Shown piece by piece: positions 1-8,832 of a stretch of 64,000 bases of DNA (its first letter is position 1; each line of letters starts with the position of its first letter). The DNA comes from Actinoplanes sp. NBRC 103695. Its GTDB lineage: Bacteria; Actinomycetota; Actinomycetes; Mycobacteriales; Micromonosporaceae. A program made the translations under genes and the position numbers. Below the pieces are notes generated by a model. That model was not told the origin of the DNA, searched no databases, and saw only the letters and a list, made by a program, of their open reading frames with translations. The stretch spans positions 62,001 through 126,000 of the forward strand of contig NZ_BSTL01000016.1 in the NCBI RefSeq assembly GCF_030269485.1, written 5' to 3'.

Positions 1-1
1 C

Positions 2-436
2 TTCCTGCTGCTCACCAACCACGTCCCGTATCACGACGGCGGGCAGTTCTCGTCGTTCTCGATGGCCCGGTTCCAGCGCCCGCTGCTGCCGCCGAGCGCC
101 TACAACCCGGAGGTCGACCCGGCGCTCGACCGGATCCTGCTGGACGCGCTCGCGGTCGACCCGAAGAGCCGGCTACCCACCGGACGGGCGCTGTCCGAGG
201 CGTTGCGGGAGCGGCGAGCCTCGCTGACACCACAGCCGCGTGCTGTGGGCGTACCCCAGAAAAAGCCGGGCGTGCGCGCCCAGGCCCTCGCCGACGAGGC
301 CTTTGCTCTGTCGCGCCGACCGGGCGCGCTGACGCGTGCCGCCGACCTGCTGGAGGAGGCCGTGAACCTGTCACCGCAACTGCGTGACCGGCATCTGCAC
401 ACCCTGACCCTGTGGCGCCGAGGGGTGATCATGTGA
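2..436 (+). CDS. Ser/Thr protein kinase, C-terminal part (gene begins before the window)
   Basis: Only the last 144 codons are present. The first ~70 residues read as the end of a Hanks-type kinase C-lobe: a GGQFSSFS-like loop, then an alpha-helical stretch ending in DPKSRLPTGRAL, where the Arg matches the conserved subdomain XI arginine. After the kinase comes a basic linker (VPQKKPG) and ~60 helical residues (ALADEAFALSRRPGAL) that resemble a TPR-like tail. The ATP-binding and catalytic loops lie upstream of the window and cannot be checked. The stop codon overlaps the GTG of the next gene (GTGA), so the kinase is co-translated with the GrpE-like and Hsp70 genes. It probably phosphorylates a partner in this chaperone operon; that is inference. 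Confidence 0.75.
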   Translation, partial: FLLLTNHVPYHDGGQFSSFSMARFQRPLLPPSAYNPEVDPALDRILLDALAVDPKSRLPTGRALSEALRERRASLTPQPRAVGVPQKKPGVRAQALADEAFALSRRPGALTRAADLLEEAVNLSPQLRDRHLHTLTLWRRGVIM

Positions 437-942
437 CGTGGCGAGAGCAGTTCCGGCAGCTCCGGCACCACCGGGCCTTCCGCATCCCGCCGCCGGAGTG
501 GCCACCGGAGCAGCAGAAGCAGCTGGCGGCGCTGCTCCGCGCGCTGGACACCGCCAAAGCCGCGGCCGAGCCCGGGCCCGAGATCGACACCAAGGCGCTG
601 GCCACCGCGGCGACCAACCTGTGGCGGGCCCGGCGGCGGCTCGCCCAGCAGACCGGCGGCGACCGTGCCCAGGCCCGGCAGGCCGGTCGCTACCTGCAGG
701 CGTGCCAGGAGGCGCTGGCCGACGCGGGCCTGGTGGTCCGCGATCACGACCGGGAGAGATTCCACTCCGGACGGTCGTTGGAGGCGCTCGTCTTCAACGA
801 GGACCCGGCGGTCGACTTCGAAACCGTGACGGAGACCGTACGGCCGTCCGTCTTCCTCAACGACGAACGCATCCAGATGGGACAGGTGATCGTCAGCTGT
901 CCCGTGCGGGCCGAGAACAACCACGGGAGCAGCCATGCGTGA
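433..942 (+). CDS. GrpE-like nucleotide exchange factor
   Basis: A 169-residue protein encoded directly before an Hsp70 gene. The C-terminal part (GRSLEALVFNEDP, then ETVRPSVFLNDERIQMGQVI) has the short beta-rich ending seen in GrpE-type proteins that act on diverged Hsp70s. The middle is helical and rich in Ala, Gln and Arg. GrpE proteins release ADP from Hsp70. I chose GTG at 433 because it overlaps the upstream stop as GTGA; an in-frame GTG at 412 is possible but less economical. Its last 8 bases overlap the Hsp70 start. The match rests on the C-terminal motif and gene order, so a more general 'Hsp70 partner' label would also fit. Confidence 0.6.
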   Translation: MTWREQFRQLRHHRAFRIPPPEWPPEQQKQLAALLRALDTAKAAAEPGPEIDTKALATAATNLWRARRRLAQQTGGDRAQARQAGRYLQACQEALADAGLVVRDHDRERFHSGRSLEALVFNEDPAVDFETVTETVRPSVFLNDERIQMGQVIVSCPVRAENNHGSSHA

Positions 943-3397
943 CACCATCGACTTCGGCATCGACCTCGGCACCACCAACAGCGCGATCGCGGTGGTCGAG
1001 GACGGCTCGCCGGTGATCGTCAAGAACAACGACGGGTGGGACATCACCCCGTCCGTGGTGTGGATCCCCAAGCCGGGTGTCGTGCACGTCGGCCGGGCCG
1101 CCCGCGACCGGGTCGAGTTCGACAGCGGCAACGCGGCCGGCGAGTTCAAGCTGGAGATGGGCCTGGCCGACGCCGGCCGTACCTTCGTCAACGGCCAGGT
1201 CACGATGGGTCCGGTGCAACTGTCGGCCGAGGTGCTCAAGTCGCTGCGGGCCGACGCCGCGCACCTCACCGGCGAGGCGCCGGACGCCGCCGTGATCACC
1301 GTGCCGGCCGCGTTCGCGCTCAACCAGAACAAGGCCACCACCGAGGCGGCGGCGCTGGCCGGCTTCACCGTGGCCTGCCCGCTGGTGCAGGAGCCGACGG
1401 CGGCCGCGTTCGCGTACGGCTTCCAGAAGGCCGAGGACGACGCGTACTGGATGGTGTTCGACTTCGGCGGCGGCACCTTCGACGCGGCGGTGGTCAGCAA
1501 GCGTGACGGCGACCTTCGGGTGCTCAACCACGCCGGCGACTCCTACCTGGGCGGCAAGCTGATCGACTGGGCCGTCGTCGAACGGCTGCTCGCCCCCGTC
1601 GTGGTCAAGGAACTGAAGCTGACCGACTTCACCCGGGACAACCCGCAGTGGCGGGCGGCGTTCGCCAAGCTCAAGTTCGCCGCCGAGGAAGCCAAGATCA
1701 TGCTGTCCCGGCGTACGTCGGTGGAGATGCTCGTCGACCTCTCGCTGCCCGGCGGCCGCACCGAGACCATCGAGCACACGCTGCACCGCGACGACGTCGA
1801 CCGGGTGGCCGAGCCGTTCTACGTGCGCGCGATCAACCTGTGCCGCGGCGCCCTGGCCGAGGGCGGCCTCGACGTCGACGACATCGACAAGCTGCTGCTG
1901 GTCGGCGGCGTCACGCTCAGCCCCGGCCTGCGGGACCGGCTCGCCGACCCGGGCCAGGGCCTGGGCATCGAACTGGACCACAGCCTCGACCCGACCACGG
2001 TGGTGGCACGCGGCGCGGCGATCTTCGCGGGCACGTTGCGCCGGCCGGCGACCACGCCCGCCAAGGTCGCCGCCGGTGAGTTCGCCGTCGAGCTGGCCTA
2101 CGACCCGGCCACCACGATCAACACGCCCACGGTGGCGGGTCGGCTGCACTCACCGGACGACGTCGACTGGTCCACCTACCAGGTGACGATCAAGAGCGCC
2201 GATTTCCGTACGCCCGCGGTCACGCCGAACGCGGCCGGAGCCTTCGCCACCGAGGTCTTCGTCGACGACCTGACGACCGCCCGGTTCACCGTCGAGCTGC
2301 TCAACGGCGCCGGCGAGCCGCAACGCATCACCCCCGACGGCCTGTCCATCACCCACCGCAACGTCGAGTTCGGCGGGGTGCGGCTGGCCCACTCGCTCGG
2401 CATCCAGCTGGCCGATCGGGCTTTCGCGCCCCTGGTCCGCAAGGGCGCCACCCTGCCCACCCGCGAACGCGAGGTCTTCCGCACCTCCACCGCGCTCAAC
2501 CGCTCGGACGCCGACGCGGTCATCCGCATCCCCGTGGTGCAGGGCGAACGGCCGCGCGGCGACCGCAACCGGCAGGTCGGCATCCTGGAGATCCGGCCCA
2601 AGGACGTACGCATCGACCTGCCCGCCGGCAGCGAGGTCGAGGTGACCTTCGAGGTGGACGAGTCCAGCCTGGTCACCGTCGTCGCCGACGTGCCGCTGAT
2701 CCAGACCCAGTTCGAGGCGGAGATCGCGCTGGACGACGTGCGCACCCCCGAACCGGCGGCGCTGACCGGCATGCTGGATGACGCCGAACGGCGCATGGCC
2801 CACCTGCGCGGCGCGGTCGGCTCGGGCGACTCCACCGAGGCCCGGGACCGGCTCGAAGCCCTCGACCGGGAAGGCGCCATGACCGGGGCGCGCGAGCAGG
2901 TGCAGGCCGCCGGCGTGGACGCGGGCGCGGCCGCCACAGCCGAGGACCGGCTGCGCAACGTGCAGGCCGAGATGGACCTGATCGAGGACGCGGTCGGGCT
3001 GCCCGACCTGACCCGCCAGCTGCGCGAGGCTCTGACCGACGCCGACGAACTCGCCGCCACCGACGCCGACCGGCGTGAGGTGGGTGAGCTGCGCCGGCGT
3101 GCCCAGGCGGCGATCGACGCCCAGGACCGGGCCGCGATCCAGGCCCAGCTCGACCGGGTGCACGAGTTCCTGGTCGACGTCGAACGGCGGGCGCCCGACT
3201 GGCCGGTCAAGGTGTTCTTCATCCTCTGCTCGGAACACGAGAAGATCGGCGTCACCGGCCAGGCCGACCTCCTGATCACGCAGGGCCGGCAGGCCATCGC
3301 CGGCCAGAACCCGCGTTCCCTGGACGCGGTGAACCAACGGCTGATCCGGCTGCTGCCGACCGAGGTGGCGGGCAAGATCGGCGGTCTCCAGCGGTGA
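935..3397 (+). CDS. Hsp70-family (DnaK-like) chaperone with long C-terminal extension
   Basis: An 820-residue protein, longer than the ~620 of housekeeping DnaK. It has the Hsp70 phosphate-1 motif DLGTTNS at residues 10-16, the phosphate-2 motif FDFGGGTFD at about 176-184 and the adenosine motif LLVGGVTLSPG near 321, so an ATPase domain is expected. Residues ~380-600 look like a beta-rich substrate domain that diverges from DnaK. The last ~200 residues are helical and charged, possibly coiled coil, and there is no EEVD-like tail. GGGAG upstream gives a good ribosome site for ATG 935. The setting between a kinase/GrpE pair and a membrane-anchored OmpA-like protein suggests a specialised signalling or envelope chaperone rather than the general DnaK, which normally sits with grpE-dnaJ-hspR. 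Confidence 0.9.
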   Translation: MRDTIDFGIDLGTTNSAIAVVEDGSPVIVKNNDGWDITPSVVWIPKPGVVHVGRAARDRVEFDSGNAAGEFKLEMGLADAGRTFVNGQVTMGPVQLSAEVLKSLRADAAHLTGEAPDAAVITVPAAFALNQNKATTEAAALAGFTVACPLVQEPTAAAFAYGFQKAEDDAYWMVFDFGGGTFDAAVVSKRDGDLRVLNHAGDSYLGGKLIDWAVVERLLAPVVVKELKLTDFTRDNPQWRAAFAKLKFAAEEAKIMLSRRTSVEMLVDLSLPGGRTETIEHTLHRDDVDRVAEPFYVRAINLCRGALAEGGLDVDDIDKLLLVGGVTLSPGLRDRLADPGQGLGIELDHSLDPTTVVARGAAIFAGTLRRPATTPAKVAAGEFAVELAYDPATTINTPTVAGRLHSPDDVDWSTYQVTIKSADFRTPAVTPNAAGAFATEVFVDDLTTARFTVELLNGAGEPQRITPDGLSITHRNVEFGGVRLAHSLGIQLADRAFAPLVRKGATLPTREREVFRTSTALNRSDADAVIRIPVVQGERPRGDRNRQVGILEIRPKDVRIDLPAGSEVEVTFEVDESSLVTVVADVPLIQTQFEAEIALDDVRTPEPAALTGMLDDAERRMAHLRGAVGSGDSTEARDRLEALDREGAMTGAREQVQAAGVDAGAAATAEDRLRNVQAEMDLIEDAVGLPDLTRQLREALTDADELAATDADRREVGELRRRAQAAIDAQDRAAIQAQLDRVHEFLVDVERRAPDWPVKVFFILCSEHEKIGVTGQADLLITQGRQAIAGQNPRSLDAVNQRLIRLLPTEVAGKIGGLQR

Positions 3398-4230
3398 CTG
3401 CCCCAGGCCCGCACCACACGCTCGGCGAGGACCTCGACCTCGACCGGGCCCGCCAGGCGGCTCGCTCGGGCGACCTGCACGGCGCGCTCGCCCTGCTGGC
3501 CGGCGCGAACTCGGTGGCGGCGCTCGACCTGCGGGCCCGGGTGCTGGCGCAGCGGGGCGAGTTCGCCGAGGCGGACGCGGCCTGGGAGCGGGTGCTCGCC
3601 CTCGACCCGGGCCACGAGGGCGCCGCGGCCGGGCGAAAGGCGATCGCGGCGCGCCCCCGGCGGCGTTTGCTGGCGCCGGCCGCCGGCGGGGTGGTCGTTC
3701 TGATGCTCCTCGGCGGGGTGCTGTGGTGGGCCCGGCCATCGGGTCCGCCGCCGCCGTCGCAGGCGCTGCCCGCGGCCACGCCGACCACGGCACCGGTCAC
3801 GCCCACGCCCTTGTCCCCGCCCTCGCCGTCGGCCGGTGATCGGCTCGCGGCTCGGCTCGAGGGTCCCGATCGGACGGTGACGCGGGCGGGGGAGGACGTG
3901 CGGGTGGTGTTCGACGATGGGCTGTTCTCGCGTGGCGAGGTGCTCGCACCCGAGGCGGCCGGCCGGCTCGGCCGGGTGGGCCGGGCACTGCGTGGCACCG
4001 ACGTGACGGTCACGGTCGTCGGCCACGTCGTGCCCGTGGCGGGCGGGCGCACCTCCGGCGGGTCGACCGTGGCGCTGGCCCGCGCCCAGGTGGCCGCCGC
4101 CCGGCTGTCGGCCGCCAGCAGACTGCCGCTGACGGCATTCACACTGGTCAGCGCCGATCAGAAAGGCGGCCCGCACGAGTCGGCGGCCCGGAACCGCACG
4201 GTCACCCTGCTGATCCACCCGTCATCATGA
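3394..4230 (+). CDS. Membrane-anchored protein with TPR-like N-terminus and OmpA-like C-terminus
   Basis: A 278-residue protein. Residues ~12-85 form a TPR-like helical repeat (RARVLAQRGEFAEADAAWERV). A single hydrophobic segment follows near 92-112 (AGGVVVLMLLGGVLWWA), then a Pro/Thr/Ser-rich linker of ~35 residues. The last ~120 residues resemble an OmpA/MotB fold: a VGHVVPV stretch, ARAQVAAARLSAA, and an ending with SAARNRTVTLLI where the NR matches the OmpA-like peptidoglycan-contact region. The predicted layout is TPR in the cytoplasm and OmpA-like domain outside. GTG 3394 overlaps the Hsp70 stop (GTGA). It may link the cytoplasmic chaperone and kinase to the cell wall; this is inferred from domains and operon order. 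Confidence 0.65.
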   Translation: MTAPGPHHTLGEDLDLDRARQAARSGDLHGALALLAGANSVAALDLRARVLAQRGEFAEADAAWERVLALDPGHEGAAAGRKAIAARPRRRLLAPAAGGVVVLMLLGGVLWWARPSGPPPPSQALPAATPTTAPVTPTPLSPPSPSAGDRLAARLEGPDRTVTRAGEDVRVVFDDGLFSRGEVLAPEAAGRLGRVGRALRGTDVTVTVVGHVVPVAGGRTSGGSTVALARAQVAAARLSAASRLPLTAFTLVSADQKGGPHESAARNRTVTLLIHPSS

Positions 4231-4234
4231 GGTT

Positions 4235-4256
4235 CCGCCGGGTGCCGAGGCGGCGG
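4235..4256 (+). terminator. Possible weak terminator hairpin
   Basis: CCGCCG at 4235-4240 can pair with CGGCGG at 4251-4256 across a 10-base loop, just after the last gene of the chaperone operon. No T-run follows. The position is right but the stem is short. Confidence 0.3.
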
Positions 4257-4387
4257 TAATTCTTGCTGCCCGTGGATCGGGGATGAGTCCGTCATGGACT
4301 GTCCTTGGCGGACCGGTGGTCCTGGAGCGGGCGACATTTCCTTTGTGTTTCTCTTGCGAGTCGTCTGTGACCCATGGCACAGTCAGT

Positions 4388-4400
4388 GGCACTCAGTGCC
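4388..4400. promoter_or_regulatory. Inverted repeat GGCAC-TCA-GTGCC upstream of the esterase gene
   Basis: A perfect 5-bp inverted repeat with 3-base spacer lies 47 bases before ATG 4448. A second GGCAC occurs 14 bases upstream, preceded by a less G+C-rich stretch (CTTTGTGTTTCTCTTG) that could hold the promoter. A TetR-type protein is encoded at the far end of the same gene set, so this is a reasonable operator candidate, but no copy was found in front of the tetR gene. Confidence 0.35.
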
Positions 4401-4447
4401 GCGCATCAATGGATTGGCGGCACAGCGTGCTTGCCAGGAGGTCGCAA

Positions 4448-6121
4448 ATGAGTCGAATAGTGCTGGTTCGTGAGCGATCGAAGTGGCTCCCTGCCGGGCT
4501 GGCCCTCGCGACCGCGTTGCTGGGTGCGACGGTGGTCTCCGGTCCGGCCACGGCGGCGGTGAGCGCTGCGGCAGCGGCGAGCACAGCCCCGAGATGCGCG
4601 GAGCTGGCGGGGGTGGAGATTCCGTCGTCGGCGATCAGCCTGCCGACCCGCGGCGGCCGCGTCGAGTCGGCGTCCCTGGTCACCCAGGTCGTGAGCGGCA
4701 GGACCATCGAGTACTGCAGCGTCCGCGCGGCGCTCTTCCCGAGGGACCCGGCCGCTCCGGACATCAAGCTCCAGATCGGAATGCCGGTCGGGTGGAACCG
4801 CGCCACGATGATGTTCGGCGGCGGCGGTTACAACGGAACGATCCCCGACGTCACCCAGAACGTGCCGTTCGGCCGTCCCGACTCGCCGGCCCCGCTGGCT
4901 CGCGGATATGTGACGTACGGAAGCGATTCCGGTCACCAGGCAGGTCCCACGGCGTCCCTGGACGGATCCTTCGGCCGGAACGACGAGGCCCTTCGGAACT
5001 TCGCCGCCGGCGATGCGCTCCGGAAGACCCACGACGCCGCCCAGTACCTCGTCCGTCGTGGCTACGGCGTGAGATCCGGGCGGGCGTTCTTCGCGGGCGG
5101 CTCGACGGGTGGTCGCGAGGCTCTGGTCGTCGCGCAACGGTGGCCGGACGCCTTCGACGGCGTCATCTCCGCCTACCCCGCGTGGAACAACATGGCCGAG
5201 ATCCTGTTTCTCGGGTACCTCGCGCAGCTGATGTCCCGTCCCGGCGCGTTCCCGGGGCCCGCCAAGCAGACCCTGCTCTACAACAGCGTCATGGCGGCAT
5301 GCGACGGACGGGACGGCGTCGAGGACAGGATCATCTCGAATCTGGCCGCCTGTCACTTCAACCCCCGGGTGCTCCGCTGCCCGGCGGGTGCCGACACCGG
5401 GCCCACCTGCCTCTCCGACCCGCAGATCGCGTCGGTGGCAGCAGCGTCGTCACCGTTCAGCTGGCCGTACCGCATCGCCAGCGGCGAACGGTACTACCCC
5501 GGCTTCCCCTTCCTGTCGGGCGCTGACATGCGGACGCCGTATCTCGGGTTCGGCACCACCGCGCCCGCCAACCCCATGCCGGCGACGAGCGCGTACGGGT
5601 TCCAGTACTGGTCTCAGTGGGTGAAGTACTTCCTGACCAGGGATCCCGGCTACAATTCTCTCGATGTCGACCCGCGGCGGCCCGGGAAGTGGCTTTCCCG
5701 GATCAGCTATCTCTCCACCATTCAGGATCGCAACAACGTCGACCTTCGTCCCTTCGCACGTTCCGGCGGACGGCTGATCCTGATGCACGGCGCCGCGGAC
5801 GAGCTCGTCTCCCATCGGTCCACGAACGACTATTACCGGCGCGTGCTCGCCACGGTCGGCGCCCGGCAGACGAACGAGTTCATGCGGTACTACGTCGCGC
5901 CAGGCGCGAATCACGCCAACTTCGGCGCGCCGGCGTTCGCCGCCACCTGGGACTCGCTCTCCGCCCTGGAGCGGTGGGTGGAGGACGGGCGGCCGCCTGC
6001 CCGGCCGGTGGTGCAGGACCCCAGGGACGGCCGGACACGTCCGCTCTGCGAGTACCCGCGCTGGCCGAGATACCACTCGGGTGATCCCGGCAGCGCACAG
6101 AGCTTCGTGTGTTCGCTGTGA
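4448..6121 (+). CDS. Secreted tannase/feruloyl esterase family alpha/beta hydrolase
   Basis: A 557-residue protein of tannase-family length. It starts with a typical Sec signal (ERSKWLPAGLALATALLG, Ala-rich end near residue 45). The nucleophile is Ser219 in GGSTGGR; the other likely triad members are Asp451 (HGAADELVS) and His489 (ANHANFG). Most tannase/feruloyl esterases have a Cys beside the Ser and another beside the His (CS-D-HC); here both are replaced (Gly before Ser219, Ala after His489), so that disulfide is absent. ATG 4448 was chosen for its AGGAGGT site 5 bases away; an in-frame ATG at 4283 would put 55 odd residues before the signal. The stop overlaps the start of the Liv-type importer genes. 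Likely role: extracellular cleavage of an aromatic ester whose product is imported. Confidence 0.85.
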   Translation: MSRIVLVRERSKWLPAGLALATALLGATVVSGPATAAVSAAAAASTAPRCAELAGVEIPSSAISLPTRGGRVESASLVTQVVSGRTIEYCSVRAALFPRDPAAPDIKLQIGMPVGWNRATMMFGGGGYNGTIPDVTQNVPFGRPDSPAPLARGYVTYGSDSGHQAGPTASLDGSFGRNDEALRNFAAGDALRKTHDAAQYLVRRGYGVRSGRAFFAGGSTGGREALVVAQRWPDAFDGVISAYPAWNNMAEILFLGYLAQLMSRPGAFPGPAKQTLLYNSVMAACDGRDGVEDRIISNLAACHFNPRVLRCPAGADTGPTCLSDPQIASVAAASSPFSWPYRIASGERYYPGFPFLSGADMRTPYLGFGTTAPANPMPATSAYGFQYWSQWVKYFLTRDPGYNSLDVDPRRPGKWLSRISYLSTIQDRNNVDLRPFARSGGRLILMHGAADELVSHRSTNDYYRRVLATVGARQTNEFMRYYVAPGANHANFGAPAFAATWDSLSALERWVEDGRPPARPVVQDPRDGRTRPLCEYPRWPRYHSGDPGSAQSFVCSL

Positions 6122-6879
6122 CCCCGGGCCGGGTGGCGGTGCGTACGCGGGCCCTGACCAAGGTTTTCCGGGGTTTCCGTGCGGTCGACGCGGTGGACCT
6201 GGAGGTTCGCGAGGGGAGCGTGCACGCGCTGGTCGGGCCCAACGGCGCCGGCAAGACCACCTTGTTCAACCTGCTGACCGGCTTCCTGTCCCCGACCTCC
6301 GGGGCGATCACGGTGTTCGACGAGGACGTCACCGGCAAACCGCCCGAGCAGGTGGCACGCCGGGGCGTGGCGCGGTCGTTCCAGATCACCAGCCTCTTCG
6401 AGACCCTGACGAGCCGCGAGCACGTGGAACTGGCGCTCCAGGGACACGGCAGGCAGGGATTCCGGTTCTGGCGGTCGGAGAAGCTGCTCGGCCGGAACCG
6501 GGCCCGCGTGGACGAGCTGCTCGCACAGGTGGGACTGACGTCGCTGGCGGACAAGCAGGTCGGACTCCTTGCGTACGGGCAGAAGCGTGCGCTGGAGCTG
6601 TCACTGGTGCTGGCGCTCGACCCACCGGTGATGCTCCTCGACGAGCCGACGGCCGGGATGGGGATCGAGGATGTCGACCGCACCATCGAGCTGGTCCGTC
6701 GCATCTCCGCCGGCCGCACCGTGGTGTTCGTCGACCACAACATGCACGTCGTCGGCAGCCTGGCGGACCGGGTGACCGTGCTGCAACAGGGCAGGGTCCT
6801 CGCGGAGGGCGGTTACGACGAGGTCCGCAACGACGAACGGGTGATCACCGCGTACCTGGGCGAGGCCGACCATGCTTGA
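6118..6879 (+). CDS. livG: Branched-chain-amino-acid-type (HAAT) ABC transporter ATPase, LivG-like
   Basis: A 253-residue ABC ATPase with Walker A GPNGAGKT, Q-loop in RSFQITSLFETLT, and Walker B MLLDEPTAGM. The signature is unusual: LLAYGQKRALELS stands where LSYGxQRxLEIA is typical of LivG, which still fits the family. Switch His is in FVDHNM. GTG 6118 overlaps the esterase stop as GTGA; GTG 6109 is an alternative. Together with the next four genes it forms a full importer (two ATPases, two permeases, one binding protein). HAAT importers carry amino acids, but also urea, amides and aromatic acids. The esterase partner points to an aromatic substrate. Confidence 0.88.
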   Translation: MTPGRVAVRTRALTKVFRGFRAVDAVDLEVREGSVHALVGPNGAGKTTLFNLLTGFLSPTSGAITVFDEDVTGKPPEQVARRGVARSFQITSLFETLTSREHVELALQGHGRQGFRFWRSEKLLGRNRARVDELLAQVGLTSLADKQVGLLAYGQKRALELSLVLALDPPVMLLDEPTAGMGIEDVDRTIELVRRISAGRTVVFVDHNMHVVGSLADRVTVLQQGRVLAEGGYDEVRNDERVITAYLGEADHA

Positions 6880-7564
6880 GGTCACCGGTCTGAAGGCGTG
6901 GTACGGGCAGGCGCAGGCGTTGCACGGGGTGGACGTACGGGTGGGCGAGGGCGAGGTCGTCTCGCTGGCCGGCCGCAACGGCGCCGGCAAGACCACCCTC
7001 GTACGGTGCCTGATCGGCCTGCACCGGCAGGTCGGCGGTGCCGTGTCCCTCCACGGCCGGGACATCACCGGTATGCCGGCGCACCGGAGGGCTCGCGCCG
7101 GCATGGGCTGGGTCCAGGACGACCGCGGCATCTACGCCAGCCTGACGGTGGAGGAGAACCTGTTGCTCCCGCCCAGGGTCTCCGACCGGGCCTGGACGCT
7201 GGAGCGGGTCTACGAGGCGTTCCCCGTGCTCGCCGAGCGGCGCAAGGCGTCGGGCACCACGCTGTCCGGCGGGGAGCAGCAGATGCTGGCCATCGCCCGG
7301 GTGCTGCGGACCGGGGCCCGTCTGCTGCTCATGGACGAGCCCTCCGAGGGCCTGGCCCCGGTGATCGTCGCCCGGATCGGGGCGATCATCCGTGAGATCA
7401 AGGCCACCGGCGCCGGCGTGCTGCTCATCGAGCAGAACGTCAAGTTCGCCGCCACCGTGGCCGACCGGCACTACCTGCTCAGCCAGGGCCGCATCGTGGA
7501 AACCCTCGACAACTCCGAATTCCGGCGCCGCGAGGGCGACCTCCTCAAACACCTCGGCATCTGA
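6872..7564 (+). CDS. livF: HAAT ABC transporter ATPase, LivF-like
   Basis: A 230-residue ATPase, normal for LivF. Motifs: Walker A GRNGAGKT, signature LSGGEQQ, Walker B LLLMDEPSEGLAP and switch His replaced by Gln in LLIEQN, as is usual in LivF. Its ATG lies inside the end of livG (8-base overlap). It pairs with LivG to drive the LivH/LivM permease. Confidence 0.9.
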   Translation: MLEVTGLKAWYGQAQALHGVDVRVGEGEVVSLAGRNGAGKTTLVRCLIGLHRQVGGAVSLHGRDITGMPAHRRARAGMGWVQDDRGIYASLTVEENLLLPPRVSDRAWTLERVYEAFPVLAERRKASGTTLSGGEQQMLAIARVLRTGARLLLMDEPSEGLAPVIVARIGAIIREIKATGAGVLLIEQNVKFAATVADRHYLLSQGRIVETLDNSEFRRREGDLLKHLGI

Positions 7565-7581
7565 CCACTGTGGAGAAGATC

Positions 7582-8832
7582 ATGATGAGCAAGCGAATCT
7601 GGGCCGGCGCTTCGGCCATGACGGTCGTCCTGCTTCTCGGCGCCTGCGGTGGCGGGGGCCCCGGGGGGTCGGGTGGCGCCTTCTCGGGGGACAAGCTGGT
7701 GCTGGCCGTGCTCAACGACCAGTCCGGGGTCTACAAGGACGCGTCCGGACCGAACTCCGTCAAGGCGGTCAAGATGGCCGTCGCCGACTACCAGAAGAAG
7801 TACGGCGACAAGGCGGTCGTCAAGAAGATCGAGGTGACGTCGACCGACCACCAGAACAAGCCGGACATCGCGAACACCAAGGCCTCGGAGCTGTACGAGC
7901 GCGGGGGAGCGGACGTCATCCTGGACGTGCCGACCTCGTCCGCCGCCCTGGCCGTCGCCAACCAGGCGAAGACGCACAAGAAACTGTTCCTCGACGTGAG
8001 CGCGGCGACCACCGCGCTGACCGGCGCCCAGTGCAACAAGTACACCTTCCAGTGGGCGTACAACACCTACCTGCTCGCGACCGGCACCGGCACGACCGTC
8101 ACCCAGAGCGGTGGCAAGAAGTGGAACATCATCTTCCCCGACTACGAGTTCGGTCAGAACATGACCAAATCCTTCACCACGGCGATCACCAAGGCCGGCG
8201 GCACCGTCCAGGGGACCATTCCGACGCCGTTCCCGAACGAGAACTTCGCGACCTTCCTCACCAAGGCCGGCAGCACCAACCCCGACGTGATCGGCACGAT
8301 GCACGCCGGCGGTGACCTGATCAACCTGGTGAAGCAGTTCAACGAGTCGGGGCTGAAGGAGAAGGGCGTCGAGCTGGCCGTCGGCCTGATGGTCATCAAC
8401 GACATCCACTCGCTGGGTGTGGAGCAGTTCGCCGGCACGCTGTTCACCGACCCCTGGTACTGGAACATGGACGCCGAGGCACGCGCCTGGGCCGACCGTT
8501 TCCTGGCTGAGACCGGAAACCGCCCGAGCTTCGAGCACGCCGGCAACTACTCCGCCGCGCTGCAGTACCTGGAGGCGGTCCAGGAGGCCGGCACCGACGA
8601 CGCCGACGCGGTGGTCGCGAAGCTCGAGGGCAAGAAGGTCAACGACGTGTTCCTGCGCAACGGCGAGATTCGCGCCAAGGACCACTCGGTCGTCCACGAC
8701 GCCAACCTCGCCCGCGTCAAGAAGCCGGCCGACGTGAAGGAGCCCTGGGACTACGAGGAGATCGTGACCAAGATCCCGGCGGCCAAGGGGTTCCCGCCGG
8801 CCGAGGCGTCCGGCTGCTCGATGAAGCCATGA
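7582..8832 (+). CDS. HAAT ABC transporter substrate-binding lipoprotein
   Basis: About 416 residues. A lipoprotein signal peptide (MTVVLLLGAC, then a Gly-rich linker) gives an N-terminal Cys at roughly residue 23. The rest is a Peripla_BP_6 / LivK-type two-lobe binding protein (LAVLNDQSGVYKDASGPNS near the start, GTMHAGGDLINLVKQF in the middle, and SFEHAGNYSAALQYLEAVQ near the end). GGAG at 7572-7575 serves ATG 7582 or 7585; an upstream GTG at 7570 would overlap that ribosome site. It delivers substrate to LivHM. The LivK-type branch includes binding proteins for aromatic acids; the ligand cannot be read from the sequence. Confidence 0.85.
   Translation: MMSKRIWAGASAMTVVLLLGACGGGGPGGSGGAFSGDKLVLAVLNDQSGVYKDASGPNSVKAVKMAVADYQKKYGDKAVVKKIEVTSTDHQNKPDIANTKASELYERGGADVILDVPTSSAALAVANQAKTHKKLFLDVSAATTALTGAQCNKYTFQWAYNTYLLATGTGTTVTQSGGKKWNIIFPDYEFGQNMTKSFTTAITKAGGTVQGTIPTPFPNENFATFLTKAGSTNPDVIGTMHAGGDLINLVKQFNESGLKEKGVELAVGLMVINDIHSLGVEQFAGTLFTDPWYWNMDAEARAWADRFLAETGNRPSFEHAGNYSAALQYLEAVQEAGTDDADAVVAKLEGKKVNDVFLRNGEIRAKDHSVVHDANLARVKKPADVKEPWDYEEIVTKIPAAKGFPPAEASGCSMKP

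Noticed and set aside
4283..4447. Longer esterase start at ATG 4283
   Set aside because: It would put 55 Cys- and Trp-containing residues before a normal signal peptide; AGGAGGT directly before ATG 4448 is convincing.
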